Positions 24,966 to 33,228 of a stretch of 60,238 nt of DNA are shown here, one piece after another. The position numbers and the translations under genes are program-made. This stretch comes from Clostridiales bacterium (lineage in GTDB: Bacteria; Bacillota; Clostridia; Christensenellales; Aristaeellaceae): NCBI GenBank assembly GCA_015056145.1, contig SVGY01000015.1:1-60238 (forward strand), written 5' to 3'. The notes beneath the pieces are model-generated. The model did not search any database and was not told the origin of the DNA. It worked only from the letters and a program-made list of their open reading frames with translations. Within the stretch, counting starts at the first letter, position 1. Each line of letters starts with the position of its first letter.

Positions 24966-25705
24966 TGGCGGGAGAAGGCTTTTCCCCGGGAAAAGCCCCC
25001 TCCCGCACCCTCCCGAAAAGCGCATATAGGGAAGGGTCATTTGTTCAGGAAGGGACTGCCGGTTTGCGGAAGTTCCTTTTTTGTTTGCCGACTTGGCTGC
25101 ATATGTGGTCTTCTTTTGCTTCTTTTCTTCTGACGCAGAAGAAAAGAAGGCCCCCGGCAGGGCTTGCTGCGGGGGCGTGGAGTGGCGGTGCAGGCGGGAG
25201 AAGGCTTTTCCCCGGGAAAAGCCCCCTCCCGCACCCTCCCGAAAAGCGCATATGGGGAAGGGTCATTTGTTCAGGAAGAGACTGCCGGTTTGCGGTGGTC
25301 TCTTTTTGTTTGCCGACTTTGGCTGCATATGCGGTCTTCTTTTGCTTCTTTTCTTCTGACACAGAAGAAAAGAAGGCCCCCGGCAGGGCTTTTGCTGCGG
25401 GGGCGAGTTGTGGCGGCTTTGACAGGAAGGGACTGCCGGTTTGCGGTGGTTTCTTTTTGTTTGCCAACTTGGCTGCATATGCGGTCTTCTTTTGCTTCTT
25501 TTCTTCTGACACAGAAGAAAAGAAGGCCCCCGGCAGGGCTTGCTGCGGGGGCGTGGAGTGGCGGCTTTGACAGGAAGGGACTGCCGGTTTGCGGTGGTAT
25601 CTTTTTGTTTGCCGACTTGGCTGCATATGCGGTCTTCTTTTGCTTCTTTTCTTCTGGCACAGAAGAAAAGAAGGCCCCCGGCATGGCTTGCTGCGGGAGC
25701 CTTGA
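24966..25705. repeat. Second array of the modular hairpin repeats, inverted
   Basis: The same building blocks as 13081-13950 on the opposite strand. Two full-length units begin near 24966 and 25194 with GCGGGAGAAGG and the GGCTTTTCCCC/GGGAAAAGCC hairpin. Two shorter units begin near 25419 and 25569 and lack that part, starting at GACAGGAAGGGACTGCC. Every unit keeps the 14-bp purine/pyrimidine hairpin (CTTCTTTTCTTCTG type) and the CCCCCGGCAGGG end. The array lies between two convergent genes (yitT-like stop 24942, secreted protein stop 25751), where it may stop transcription from both sides. Confidence 0.88.
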
Positions 25706-25750
25706 AAATAATTATAGCATCTTTCCGGGCATGTTTTCAACGGGCCTTTG

Positions 25751-26479
25751 TCAGAATTGGTTAATCATGTACTTGTCGATGATCTGGAAGGTGATGCAGC
25801 CTCCGTCATCGGTATCGATGTAGTTCAGGGTCACAAAAGCATCCTCGTTGTAATAGCCGTTGCACATCAGGATATCCGGCCTGAAGGTATCCGGATGGTT
25901 GGGCAGGCCGAACACGGCCTCGCATTCAGCGGTCACGGCGTCCCACAACTGCTGGGCCGTGAAGCCTTCGCCGGGCCACATTCTGCCCTCCAGAGCGGAG
26001 TATGTGGGCGTTACCGTCATGGTGTAGGGTACATCGCCAATGGCAAAGGCTTCCGGCAGATGGTCGGCCAGGTTATCGCCGTACTGCCGTTTTTCTTTCC
26101 AGGATACGGGCACGAAGGGGGCGAGGTAGTCCGGCCTCGGTTCATCTGCCGGGGCAGGGCCGTCGGAATAGAGCGATACCAGGCCGCTGTACAGCTGCCA
26201 TTTGCCGTCTTTCTTCTGGAGCTTGTAGTTGATGAGGAAATAACCGTCCGAATACAGGGTCACCACGTCGCCCTCAAGCTCCCACTGGTCCACATCCTCC
26301 GTGCCGTCCTTCAGGAGGATCTTGCAGGTTCCGTCCTCCAGGAAGAGGTACACCGTGCCGTTATCCATGCTCCATTTGTTGGAAATAAGCACTTCCCGGC
26401 GGTCCACCCCCGCAGCCATAACAGGAAGAAGGCTTGTAAGCACAAGGAACAATGCCAACAAAAAGACTGATTTCTTCAT
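25751..26479 (-). CDS. Secreted protein of unknown function
   Basis: A 242-aa protein with a signal peptide (about 1-22, ending VMAAG). The N-terminal half has a run of short strands with DNGTVYLFLEDGTCKILLKDG, ELEGDVVTLYSDG, and QKKDGKWQLYSG, as in lipocalin-like or other small beta-barrel domains. A Pro/Asp linker near residue 110 leads to a second, Tyr/Asp-rich domain. No anchor. The start has GAAAGGAAAA upstream. No family recognised. Confidence 0.75.
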   Translation of the reverse strand: MKKSVFLLALFLVLTSLLPVMAAGVDRREVLISNKWSMDNGTVYLFLEDGTCKILLKDGTEDVDQWELEGDVVTLYSDGYFLINYKLQKKDGKWQLYSGLVSLYSDGPAPADEPRPDYLAPFVPVSWKEKRQYGDNLADHLPEAFAIGDVPYTMTVTPTYSALEGRMWPGEGFTAQQLWDAVTAECEAVFGLPNHPDTFRPDILMCNGYYNEDAFVTLNYIDTDDGGCITFQIIDKYMINQF

Positions 26480-26533
26480 GGTAGTTTTCCTTTCTTTTTT
26501 TCAATTGTGATGCTGTGCGAAGTATGTAATGCC

Positions 26534-26563
26534 ATTATATCCTTCCTGCGCAGGCAATGTCAA
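26534..26563 (-). promoter_or_regulatory. Sigma-A promoter of the secreted-protein gene
   Basis: On the minus strand, TTGACA (26563-26558), an 18-base spacer, and TATAAT (26539-26534), about 55 bases before the start at 26479. Confidence 0.85.
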
Positions 26564-26599
26564 GGAAACAGGCGACTGTTCCCCGGTGCAAATACGCAC

Positions 26600-26628
26600 T
26601 TGAAAACGCTTTGCGAATAATATATACT
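26600..26628 (+). promoter_or_regulatory. Sigma-A promoter of the zinc-ribbon/RCC1-like gene
   Basis: TTGAAA (26600-26605), a 17-base spacer, and TATACT (26623-26628), divergent from the promoter at 26534-26563 and about 65 bases before ATG 26692. Confidence 0.75.
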
Positions 26629-26691
26629 GTTTTTCAAGGAAGCGTATATGCCGTATTTTTCCCAAACACAAATGCATAAGGAGGCTTTCCC

Positions 26692-28233
26692 ATGACTACT
26701 GTAAAAAAACAGTTATTCCAAATCGACAAGGAGTACTACAAAGCCGGTTCTCCGCTGCTGCTTATGAGCCAGAAGCTGGTATCCAGCGCCAGGGACGGCA
26801 GCCGCAGCGCACGGCTTTGCTGGCGCAATCTGGAAGAAAACGCCGTGACTGCTGCCATGGTGGAACTGCGCTGCTTTGACAACTTCGGCCAGGAGCTGAA
26901 ACCGGTTGTGTTTCACTATGACCGTTTTTCTTCGGAGCAGAACGCCGTCTTTGGCGAAAAAGTCCTCATTCCCCTGCCGGACAGCAACACGGCACGCTTC
27001 CAGGTTTTCCTGCGGGCGGTAGCCTTTGAGGATCGCCCTGTATGGAAAAGCGATGCAAACGAGCCCCTGGAGCTGGTAAAGCCCGAGGGAGATCACGGCC
27101 TTGTGCAGTGCCAGTGCGGAAGCTGGAACAAGGAGGGCGCCCCCTGCGGGGCCTGCGCTGCCAAGGCTGCAAAGGGCAAGCTGCTCAAGTGGGTCATTCC
27201 TGCTGCTGCGGCGCTGGTGGCCGCAGTGGCGCTGATCTGCGTACTTACCCTGAGCGGAGGTAACTCCCGAAAACTTACGCCCGAAAGAACCACTGCCGCC
27301 ATCATCTTTGATTATTGGGCAGCCCTCACCGAAGACGGCCGATATATTGACTCCGCCGGCTGGGATCTCTTTAACGGATGCTCGGATCTGGTATCCCTGT
27401 CCATGAATCCGGACGAATTGCATGTTGTAGCTCTGAAAAAGGACGGCACCGTACTGGCTTTTGACCGTGATAACGACTATGGTGAGTGCAATGTGGAACA
27501 CTTTAAGAATATCACCACAGTATATGCCGGAGGCGATTTCACCCTTGGCCTGAACAAAGACGGAGATCTCGTCCACACTCTGGAATATACCGGATTTTTT
27601 TCCGATGAGGAACTGGCCTACCTGAACAAGCAATGGAAAGGGCTGAAGAAGCTCTCCTACAACAACTATATTATTCTTGGTCTGAAAAAAGACGGGACGG
27701 TTATCGTTTGTGACATAGGCAGTAGCACCGAAACCATCACCCTTGACTGGGAAAACATCGTTGATGTTTATGCGGGCCCTAACTATGTGTGCGGCATCAA
27801 AAAAGACGGTACGGTGGTAACCTATCCTGAATCAACGGACAGTCCGGCAAAAGGGCTTGACATTAAGGAATGGAAAAACATTGTGAAGGTTTTCCCGGGT
27901 GAATGTCACGTCGTGGGTCTTTGTGCTGACGGCACGGTTGTTGCCTGGGGTGACAACGAAGAAGACCAGTGCAATCTGTACCACTGGACGGACGTGGTAT
28001 CCGTATGTCCGGGCTACGATTTTACCCTTGGCCTCAAGAAGGACGGTACCGTTCTTTTCGCCGGAGACGAGGATGACGAAATCGCCGCCGTCAGGGACTG
28101 GGAAGACATCGTATATCTGACCTTCTATGATGATGTTGCTCTGGGCCTCAAGAAGGACGGCACTCTGGTCTCCACAGACGAAAGCTACCAGTCCGATTTT
28201 GAAGAACTGGACGAAAAGATCATGCTGCCGTAA
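26692..28233 (+). CDS. Zinc-ribbon membrane protein with RCC1-like propeller
   Basis: A 513-aa protein with an unusual order. Residues 1-135 form a cytoplasmic domain of unknown type. Next is a small zinc-ribbon (CQCGSWNKEGAPCGAC, about 139-154), one membrane helix (about 166-188), and an extracellular region of RCC1/BNR-like repeats of about 45-50 residues marked by LGLKKDGTV, VALKKDGTVLAF, GIKKDGTVVTY and GLCADGTVVAWGDN. The repeats should fold as a beta-propeller outside the cell. AAGGAGG precedes the ATG. Such architecture suggests an envelope sensor or scaffold; no partner gene is obvious. A strong terminator follows. Confidence 0.82.
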   Translation: MTTVKKQLFQIDKEYYKAGSPLLLMSQKLVSSARDGSRSARLCWRNLEENAVTAAMVELRCFDNFGQELKPVVFHYDRFSSEQNAVFGEKVLIPLPDSNTARFQVFLRAVAFEDRPVWKSDANEPLELVKPEGDHGLVQCQCGSWNKEGAPCGACAAKAAKGKLLKWVIPAAAALVAAVALICVLTLSGGNSRKLTPERTTAAIIFDYWAALTEDGRYIDSAGWDLFNGCSDLVSLSMNPDELHVVALKKDGTVLAFDRDNDYGECNVEHFKNITTVYAGGDFTLGLNKDGDLVHTLEYTGFFSDEELAYLNKQWKGLKKLSYNNYIILGLKKDGTVIVCDIGSSTETITLDWENIVDVYAGPNYVCGIKKDGTVVTYPESTDSPAKGLDIKEWKNIVKVFPGECHVVGLCADGTVVAWGDNEEDQCNLYHWTDVVSVCPGYDFTLGLKKDGTVLFAGDEDDEIAAVRDWEDIVYLTFYDDVALGLKKDGTLVSTDESYQSDFEELDEKIMLP

Positions 28234-28239
28234 CAGCAA

Positions 28240-28273
28240 AGCGTCCCCTGCAGCTGCGGGGGACGCTCTTTTT
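28240..28273 (+). terminator. Intrinsic terminator after the RCC1-like gene
   Basis: Stem AGCGTCCCC (28240-28248) with GGGGACGCT (28259-28267), then CTTTTT. Confidence 0.93.
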
Positions 28274-28491
28274 GATAATTTTTTCTTTTAGGAAAAAGGC
28301 GGAGCGGCAGTATTCAGCGGCATTTGCAGCGGAGTGATTTATAGCGGACGGCGCTCCACCGGCAAATCCACTCATACAACACCCTCCCGTTGACTCGCCC
28401 CTCCTCTTGTTGATAATTGCCCCCAGCAAGAACTGCTTATCGGTTGCTGGCCATAAAAACAGACAGACCCCGAAGGCTCTGCTTGCCAAAA

Positions 28492-29250
28492 TCAAAGGAA
28501 CAGAATCCAGATCAGCTTCGACACCACATGGCAGCCGCCATGGGCAATCATGGCATAGCGCAGGCCAAACCTGCGGTACAGCCAGCCGAATGCCAGCCCG
28601 AACACACCGTTGAGCAAAAAGCACCGAAAGACGATCATCGGCGTGAGACCGAACATCATCTCGTTTACGGGCAGATGTCCCGCAGCAAACAGCAGCGCAG
28701 AGACCACATTCGCCGCCACCAGTACCGCCGTGCTGACCTCTTTGTTCTTACGTTCAAACAGCAGGTGCAGTACAAAGGCCACCAGTGACATCATAAACAG
28801 CCGCAGCATGATCTCCTCGATCACCGCACCGTAGGTGACTGTTGCCAGCAGATATGGGATCGTCGGCTTGACGGCATACATATCCAGCAGAGCCTGTTCA
28901 TATTTCCCGAAGAACAGCAGATCCGGGAAAATCAGCGCCAAGCCGCCAATCAGGCTGATGATCAGCGCTGCCAGCAGGGGCTTTTTCGTGATATGGCGTT
29001 GATCCTTCCACAGGCCAACTTTCCTGCCTAGCCAGATACCCGCTGCACCAAGCACCAGACCATAGCCTGCGCTCTGCAGCGCCGATATCAGGCCCAGCAT
29101 CCCAGCACTCATTCCCTGCGCCAGCATCTCCTGCTGCATTTGGGGCGGGTAGCTTTCCAGGGCGTAGAGGCCGATGAAATAGCCGCCGATCAGACCTACC
29201 ACCACAAAAAAGAGCAGTGTTTTCCAATATGTTTTGATAAAGCCTCTCAT
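28492..29250 (-). CDS. CPBP-family intramembrane metalloprotease
   Basis: A 252-aa membrane protein of the CAAX/CPBP (Abi) family. Eight or so helices with the three catalytic motifs in place: EEIMLR (Glu-Glu-x3-Arg), FAAGHLP (His), and AHGGCH near the C-terminus. Family members process prenylated proteins in eukaryotes; in bacteria several protect against bacteriocins or help make them. It lies 22 bases after an SdpI-like immunity gene and shares its operon with an ArsR-type repressor, which favours a defence role against a peptide toxin. Confidence 0.88.
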   Translation of the reverse strand: MRGFIKTYWKTLLFFVVVGLIGGYFIGLYALESYPPQMQQEMLAQGMSAGMLGLISALQSAGYGLVLGAAGIWLGRKVGLWKDQRHITKKPLLAALIISLIGGLALIFPDLLFFGKYEQALLDMYAVKPTIPYLLATVTYGAVIEEIMLRLFMMSLVAFVLHLLFERKNKEVSTAVLVAANVVSALLFAAGHLPVNEMMFGLTPMIVFRCFLLNGVFGLAFGWLYRRFGLRYAMIAHGGCHVVSKLIWILFL

Positions 29251-29272
29251 AATACTTTCTCCTCCCTACAGC

Positions 29273-29917
29273 TTACCGGATCTTCCCTTTGAACAGCAGG
29301 TAGGAATACACCGCCGGCGCAGCGATCATCACCACAAACGCAACCGGCATCACCCACAGGAATGCGCCGCCGAGCAGTGCGCACAGCATGATTACCATGC
29401 CGCATACCACCCATACAGGGCCCGCAAAGCGATGGGTTCGATTCCAGTTATTTTCATCCGCCAGCGTCCAGGGCAACTTGATGCCCAGTGTCCAACTCGG
29501 CTTGCATTTGGGCAGCCAGTTGCCGATGATGACCATCAGCAAACCGATCAGCAGAGGGATGATGATCTGTACATTCATGTCCATGCCCAAAGCTGTGCAA
29601 TATACCAGCGCATTCATCACGATCGAAATCGCCGGGATGATCCACAGCACCAGCGAGAACACTTTTCCCTCCAGATTCTCAGCCTTTGGATCCATTTTCA
29701 GGCTGCCCAAGGCGCATAGCCACTGAAAGGCAACCAGAATCAGCGGTATGCCGAATACGCCAAAAGCTTTGCTGCTAAAGCCGTCCGCCTCACCAGAAGC
29801 GTTGAAATGGATCGGGAACTTTTCCGGCAGCCTGTTCCACAGAATAAGGCCCGCCAGCATGGGCAGCAGGATGATAATCGTGGCGATAATCAGGGTTTTT
29901 CTGTATTTCTTGAGCAT
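29273..29917 (-). CDS. sdpI: SdpI-family immunity/signal membrane protein
   Basis: A 214-aa protein with six hydrophobic segments. DUF1648 domain at the N-terminus (NRLPEKFPIHFNASGEADGF) and the SdpI domain after it (GNWLPKCKPSWTLGIKLPWT, then ENNWNRTHRFAG), both diagnostic. In Bacillus subtilis SdpI protects against the SdpC toxin and sequesters the repressor SdpR at the membrane. The next gene upstream is SdpR-like, five bases away, so the same regulatory pair is present. No sdpABC toxin genes are seen in the window. Confidence 0.92.
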   Translation of the reverse strand: MLKKYRKTLIIATIIILLPMLAGLILWNRLPEKFPIHFNASGEADGFSSKAFGVFGIPLILVAFQWLCALGSLKMDPKAENLEGKVFSLVLWIIPAISIVMNALVYCTALGMDMNVQIIIPLLIGLLMVIIGNWLPKCKPSWTLGIKLPWTLADENNWNRTHRFAGPVWVVCGMVIMLCALLGGAFLWVMPVAFVVMIAAPAVYSYLLFKGKIR

Positions 29918-29922
29918 AGCTG

Positions 29923-30186
29923 TTACTCTCCCTTCAGGTTGGATACCCAGAACAGCACATCCTCCAGCACAGAGGTGTTCAGGGTATAAATGATGAACTT
30001 GCCGTCCCGCTGATCACGGATCAGGTCTGCATCCTTGAGGACGGACAGATGGCGTGAGATCGCCGCTGCTGTAATATCAAACTTTTCGCTGATCTCCCCT
30101 GCGGATTTGCTGCCGCTGCGAAGCATCTGCAATATTTCCCGACGGGTCGGGTCAGACAGCGCCTTGAGGGTTTCCTGCAATGACAT
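29923..30186 (-). CDS. sdpR: ArsR/SdpR-family transcriptional repressor
   Basis: An 87-aa winged-helix protein: SLQETLKALSDPTRREILQM, helix-turn-helix TAAAISRHLSVLKDADLI, and a wing with RDGKFIIYTLN. It lacks the metal-binding cysteines of true ArsR sensors, as in SdpR. First gene of the operon sdpR-sdpI-CPBP protease. GGAGAGGAATC precedes ATG 30186. It probably represses its own operon by binding the inverted repeat at 30229-30259 and is relieved when SdpI binds both toxin and repressor. Confidence 0.92.
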   Translation of the reverse strand: MSLQETLKALSDPTRREILQMLRSGSKSAGEISEKFDITAAAISRHLSVLKDADLIRDQRDGKFIIYTLNTSVLEDVLFWVSNLKGE

Positions 30187-30224
30187 ATGATTCCTCTCCT
30201 TTTACCAGTTCCGGATGCTGGCGC

Positions 30225-30259
30225 ACTTACATTTAACATTTAACGTAAGTGTTAAATGT
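30225..30259 (-). promoter_or_regulatory. Operator of the sdpRI-like operon
   Basis: Perfect inverted repeat ACATTTAACA (30229-30238) and TGTTAAATGT (30250-30259). A second overlapping pair is CACTTAC with GTAAGTG. It lies just downstream of the -10 box, over the expected transcription start, so binding by the SdpR-like protein would block initiation. Confidence 0.7.
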
Positions 30260-30288
30260 ATGATAACAAAGAAACCGTCCGTTGTCAA
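30260..30288 (-). promoter_or_regulatory. Sigma-A promoter of the sdpRI-like operon
   Basis: On the minus strand, TTGACA (30288-30283), a 17-base spacer, and TATCAT (30265-30260). Confidence 0.85.
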
Positions 30289-30357
30289 CCCATTTTTCAG
30301 AAAGGCGCATTTATACGCACAATATCCTTGCTTTGCCCTTAAACAACTGCACAAACA

Positions 30358-30591
30358 AACGGGTATCCGGCATTGTTACCGGATACCCGTCTCTGGCTGT
30401 CAAAAAATGCGCAGGGTGCAGGGGGATCATCCCCCTGCCGGGTGTGGGCAGAGCCCACATTCCTTGTGCCGCAGCACTTTCAAGAAAGCACAGCGAGCAC
30501 CGAAGGTGCAAGATTTGCGGCTTTGACTGACAAGAATGAGGTTTTTCCACAAGCTGAAACGGGTATCCGGCATTGTTACCGGATACCCGTC
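30358..30591 (-). repeat. Dispersed hairpin-flanked element, copy B
   Basis: Body at 30392-30557, the reverse complement of copy A and almost identical to it over 166 bp. It is flanked by identical copies of a 34-bp palindrome (30358-30391 and 30558-30591) with 12-bp arms ACGGGTATCCGG and CCGGATACCCGT and loop CATTGTTA. The palindrome is unrelated to the one flanking copy A. On the minus strand its first copy is followed by TTTGTTTGT, so it can act as the terminator of the uppS-to-rseP block. Confidence 0.85.
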
Positions 30592-30784
30592 TCTGGCTGT
30601 CAAAAAATGCGCAGGGGGATCATCCCCCTGCCGGGTGTGGGCAGAGCCCACATTCCTTGTGCCGCAGCACTTTCAAGAAAGCACAGCGAGCACCGAAGGT
30701 GCAAGATTTGCGGCTTTGACTGACAAGAATGAGGTTTTTCCACAAGCTGAAACGGGTATCCGGCATTGTTACCGGATACCCGTC
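30592..30784 (-). repeat. Dispersed hairpin-flanked element, copy C
   Basis: Body at 30592-30750, identical to copy B except for a 7-bp deletion in the C-rich hairpin region. It shares the central palindrome with copy B and is closed by a third copy of it (30751-30784), followed by CTTTTCTT on the plus strand. The B-C pair is a very recent tandem duplication of body plus palindrome. Confidence 0.85.
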
Positions 30785-30878
30785 TTTTCTTATTGCGGGA
30801 TAAATCCATCCTTAAGAACCCCAGCAAGTGAATTCCCTCAAAACATCTCTGTTCCCTCCGCCCCTTCCGGGCGGTTTT

Positions 30879-31943
30879 TCACCGGAACAGCCGCAGCACA
30901 TCCTTGAAGGTGAAGAAGATCATCAACCCGATCAGAAATACATAGCCGATGAGGTAGATCACCGTTTCCACCTTGCGGTTCACGGGGCGGCCCATGATCA
31001 GTTCGATGAGGTGGAACACCAGCCGGCTGCCGTCAAGGCCCGGAATGGGCAGCAGGTTCATCAGGCCCAGGTTGATGGAGATGAGCACCATCAGTTCAAG
31101 GTAGGCCATGATGCCGTATTGCCGGGTCTGCTGGCTGACCATATCCACAATGCCGATAGGTCCTGCGGATTCGTTAAGCCCCTCGCCGGTGGTCACCATT
31201 TTGCCCAGGGCACGGGTAATGGTGCCGCCGTAAAACACGCACATGTCCCATGCCTCGGGGATGATCTCCCCGGCGCTCAATCTGCCGGTGGATTCGGCAA
31301 TGGTAATGCCCATGAGGTAGCGCTTTTCCGTTTCGCTGTAGTTCATCTGCACCGACAGGGGGATATCCTTCCCGTCACGGCGAAGGGTGATCTCCACAGG
31401 CACGGCGGGATCGCCTGCACCGATGGCATCCACCACGCCCTGAGCAGAGAGGCTCTCCACGTTTGTGTCGGCAATGGAGATGATTTTGTCCCCGGGCATG
31501 ATGCCGGCTTCCATGGCGGGAGAGCCTTCCTCCACACCGCCGATGTAGCAGTTGCCCACGGGCTTTACCGCAAAGAAAGCCATCAGGATCACCGCCACCA
31601 CAATGGCCAGCACAAAGTTCATCAGCGGGCCGGATACCACGGTGATCATCCGCTTCCATACCGGCTGGCGGTCGTAGGCACGGGGGTCGTCCTGCATTTT
31701 GCCGGAAGGATCGTCATCCATGTCACCGTAGAACATGCAGTAGCCCCCAAGGGGAATGGGCCGGATGGAAAAGCCGGTACCCGTCTTTTTGCTGACCTTG
31801 CGCAGGATGGGCGGGCCAAAGCCCAGGGAGAATTCCTTCACCTCAATGCCGCAGAGGCGGGCCGCCGCAAAATGGCCGAACTCGTGCACCATAATCAGGA
31901 TGCCCAGCAAAAGAATGGCCAGCAATATGTATAAAACAGTCAT
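30879..31943 (-). CDS. rseP: Site-2 intramembrane metalloprotease RseP
   Basis: A 354-aa M50 zinc protease. HEFGH at residues 20-24 in the first helix, FSLGFGP, one PDZ domain (about 125-205), and LLPIPGLDG in the last core helix provide the zinc ligands and LDG motif. It cuts membrane-bound substrates such as anti-sigma factors and signal peptides. Last gene of the uppS-cdsA-dxr-rseP block, a conserved order in Bacillota, 42 bases after dxr. Confidence 0.96.
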   Translation of the reverse strand: MTVLYILLAILLLGILIMVHEFGHFAAARLCGIEVKEFSLGFGPPILRKVSKKTGTGFSIRPIPLGGYCMFYGDMDDDPSGKMQDDPRAYDRQPVWKRMITVVSGPLMNFVLAIVVAVILMAFFAVKPVGNCYIGGVEEGSPAMEAGIMPGDKIISIADTNVESLSAQGVVDAIGAGDPAVPVEITLRRDGKDIPLSVQMNYSETEKRYLMGITIAESTGRLSAGEIIPEAWDMCVFYGGTITRALGKMVTTGEGLNESAGPIGIVDMVSQQTRQYGIMAYLELMVLISINLGLMNLLPIPGLDGSRLVFHLIELIMGRPVNRKVETVIYLIGYVFLIGLMIFFTFKDVLRLFR

Positions 31944-31985
31944 TCAATCAATCCTTTCCCTGTACTGCTATGGAAGTATATGCAA

Positions 31986-33152
31986 TCAGCCCCGGTTCAA
32001 TCGCTCCCGGGCGATGTTCCTGGCCAGCCGATCAGCGTGGAGCAGTTCTTCCAGCGAATTGGCGGGCAGGCTGCCGGCCTGCTGGAGGGTCTCCTCCACC
32101 ACATCGTAGATCTTGCCGATGGTCATGGTTTCTCCGGCGGGGGAATAAAGCAGGTGGCTCACTGCCTCCTCGTTGGCGGCATTGAGGACACAGCAGGCTG
32201 CGCCGCCTGCCTTGAGGCATTCCCTGGCCATCCGGAGGGAGGGGAAACGATCCGGGTCGGGCTTCTCAAAGGTAAGGCCTGCCAGCTGGAACAGGTCAAG
32301 CGCTGCGCCGCCGGTGGGCAACCTCTCCGGGTAGCTCATGGCATAGAGGATGGGCAGCTTCATATCCGGCGTGCCCAGCTGGGCAATGACCGCTCCATCC
32401 CGGAACTGTACTCCGCTGTGGATAACGCTCTGGGGGTGGACGACCACCTGAATGTCCTTCTCATCCACGCCGAAAAGCCACTTGGCTTCCATTATTTCAA
32501 GGGCTTTGTTGAAGAGGGTCGCACTGTCGATGGTGATCTTCTGGCCCATGACCCAGTTGGGATGTTTCAGGGCCTGGGCACGGGTGGCGTTGCGGACGGC
32601 CTGCCTGTCCCAGGTACGGAAAGGCCCGCCGGAGCAGGTAAGCAGAAGCTTTTCCACCGGGTTGCCCTGTGCGCCCTGCAGGCACTGGAAAATGGCGCTG
32701 TGTTCGCTGTCCACAGGCAGAAGGGAGTTTTCCCCGAGCTTGGCGGCGGCATCCATCACCAGATGGCCGCCGGTGACCAGCGCCTCCTTATTGGCCAGCA
32801 GCACCCTTTTTCCGTGGGCCAGGGCCGTCAGCACGCTTTCCAGACCCACCATGCCCACCACGGACACCAGCACGTCATCGCAGTCGGTCTGGGCGGCCTG
32901 GGTGAGGCATTCACTGCCAAATACCCACTGGCAAAAGCGCAGATCCTCCGGGATCTCCTCCAGGGGCACGGGGATTACCAGGCCCGCCATACGGGGCCGG
33001 AAAAGACGTACCTGCTCAAAAAGATTCTCCTTGCTGGAGTAGGCGGTGAGGGCAACGATCTCAAAGCGGTCTTCGTGGAGTTTTGCCACCTCAAGGGCCT
33101 GGGTGCCGATGGAACCGGTGGAGCCCAGCACGGCGATTTTTCTGCGGTTCAT
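31986..33152 (-). CDS. dxr: 1-deoxy-D-xylulose 5-phosphate reductoisomerase
   Basis: A 388-aa enzyme, second step of the MEP isoprenoid pathway, NADPH- and metal-dependent. Nucleotide loop GSTGSIGTQALEV at the N-terminus, substrate/metal segment DSEHSAIFQCLQG, SGGPFR, MGQKITIDSATLFNKALEIM, VHPQSVIHS, and NAANEEAV. All conserved. Sits between cdsA and rseP as usual. Feeds the undecaprenyl diphosphate synthase of the same block. Confidence 0.97.
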   Translation of the reverse strand: MNRRKIAVLGSTGSIGTQALEVAKLHEDRFEIVALTAYSSKENLFEQVRLFRPRMAGLVIPVPLEEIPEDLRFCQWVFGSECLTQAAQTDCDDVLVSVVGMVGLESVLTALAHGKRVLLANKEALVTGGHLVMDAAAKLGENSLLPVDSEHSAIFQCLQGAQGNPVEKLLLTCSGGPFRTWDRQAVRNATRAQALKHPNWVMGQKITIDSATLFNKALEIMEAKWLFGVDEKDIQVVVHPQSVIHSGVQFRDGAVIAQLGTPDMKLPILYAMSYPERLPTGGAALDLFQLAGLTFEKPDPDRFPSLRMARECLKAGGAACCVLNAANEEAVSHLLYSPAGETMTIGKIYDVVEETLQQAGSLPANSLEELLHADRLARNIARERLNRG

Positions 33153-33228
33153 GGTTCATCCTCCTGTTATGGAAAAAAGCTGGGAAAAGCAGCAGCCCCG
33201 CAGGGAGGCGGGGCTGGTTATGCAGGCG

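Noticed and set aside
30282..30907. Short proteins read from the element copies at 4593, 30392, 30592 and 47320
   Set aside because: The frames change between copies through small deletions, have no ribosome binding sites, and the DNA is dominated by hairpins.
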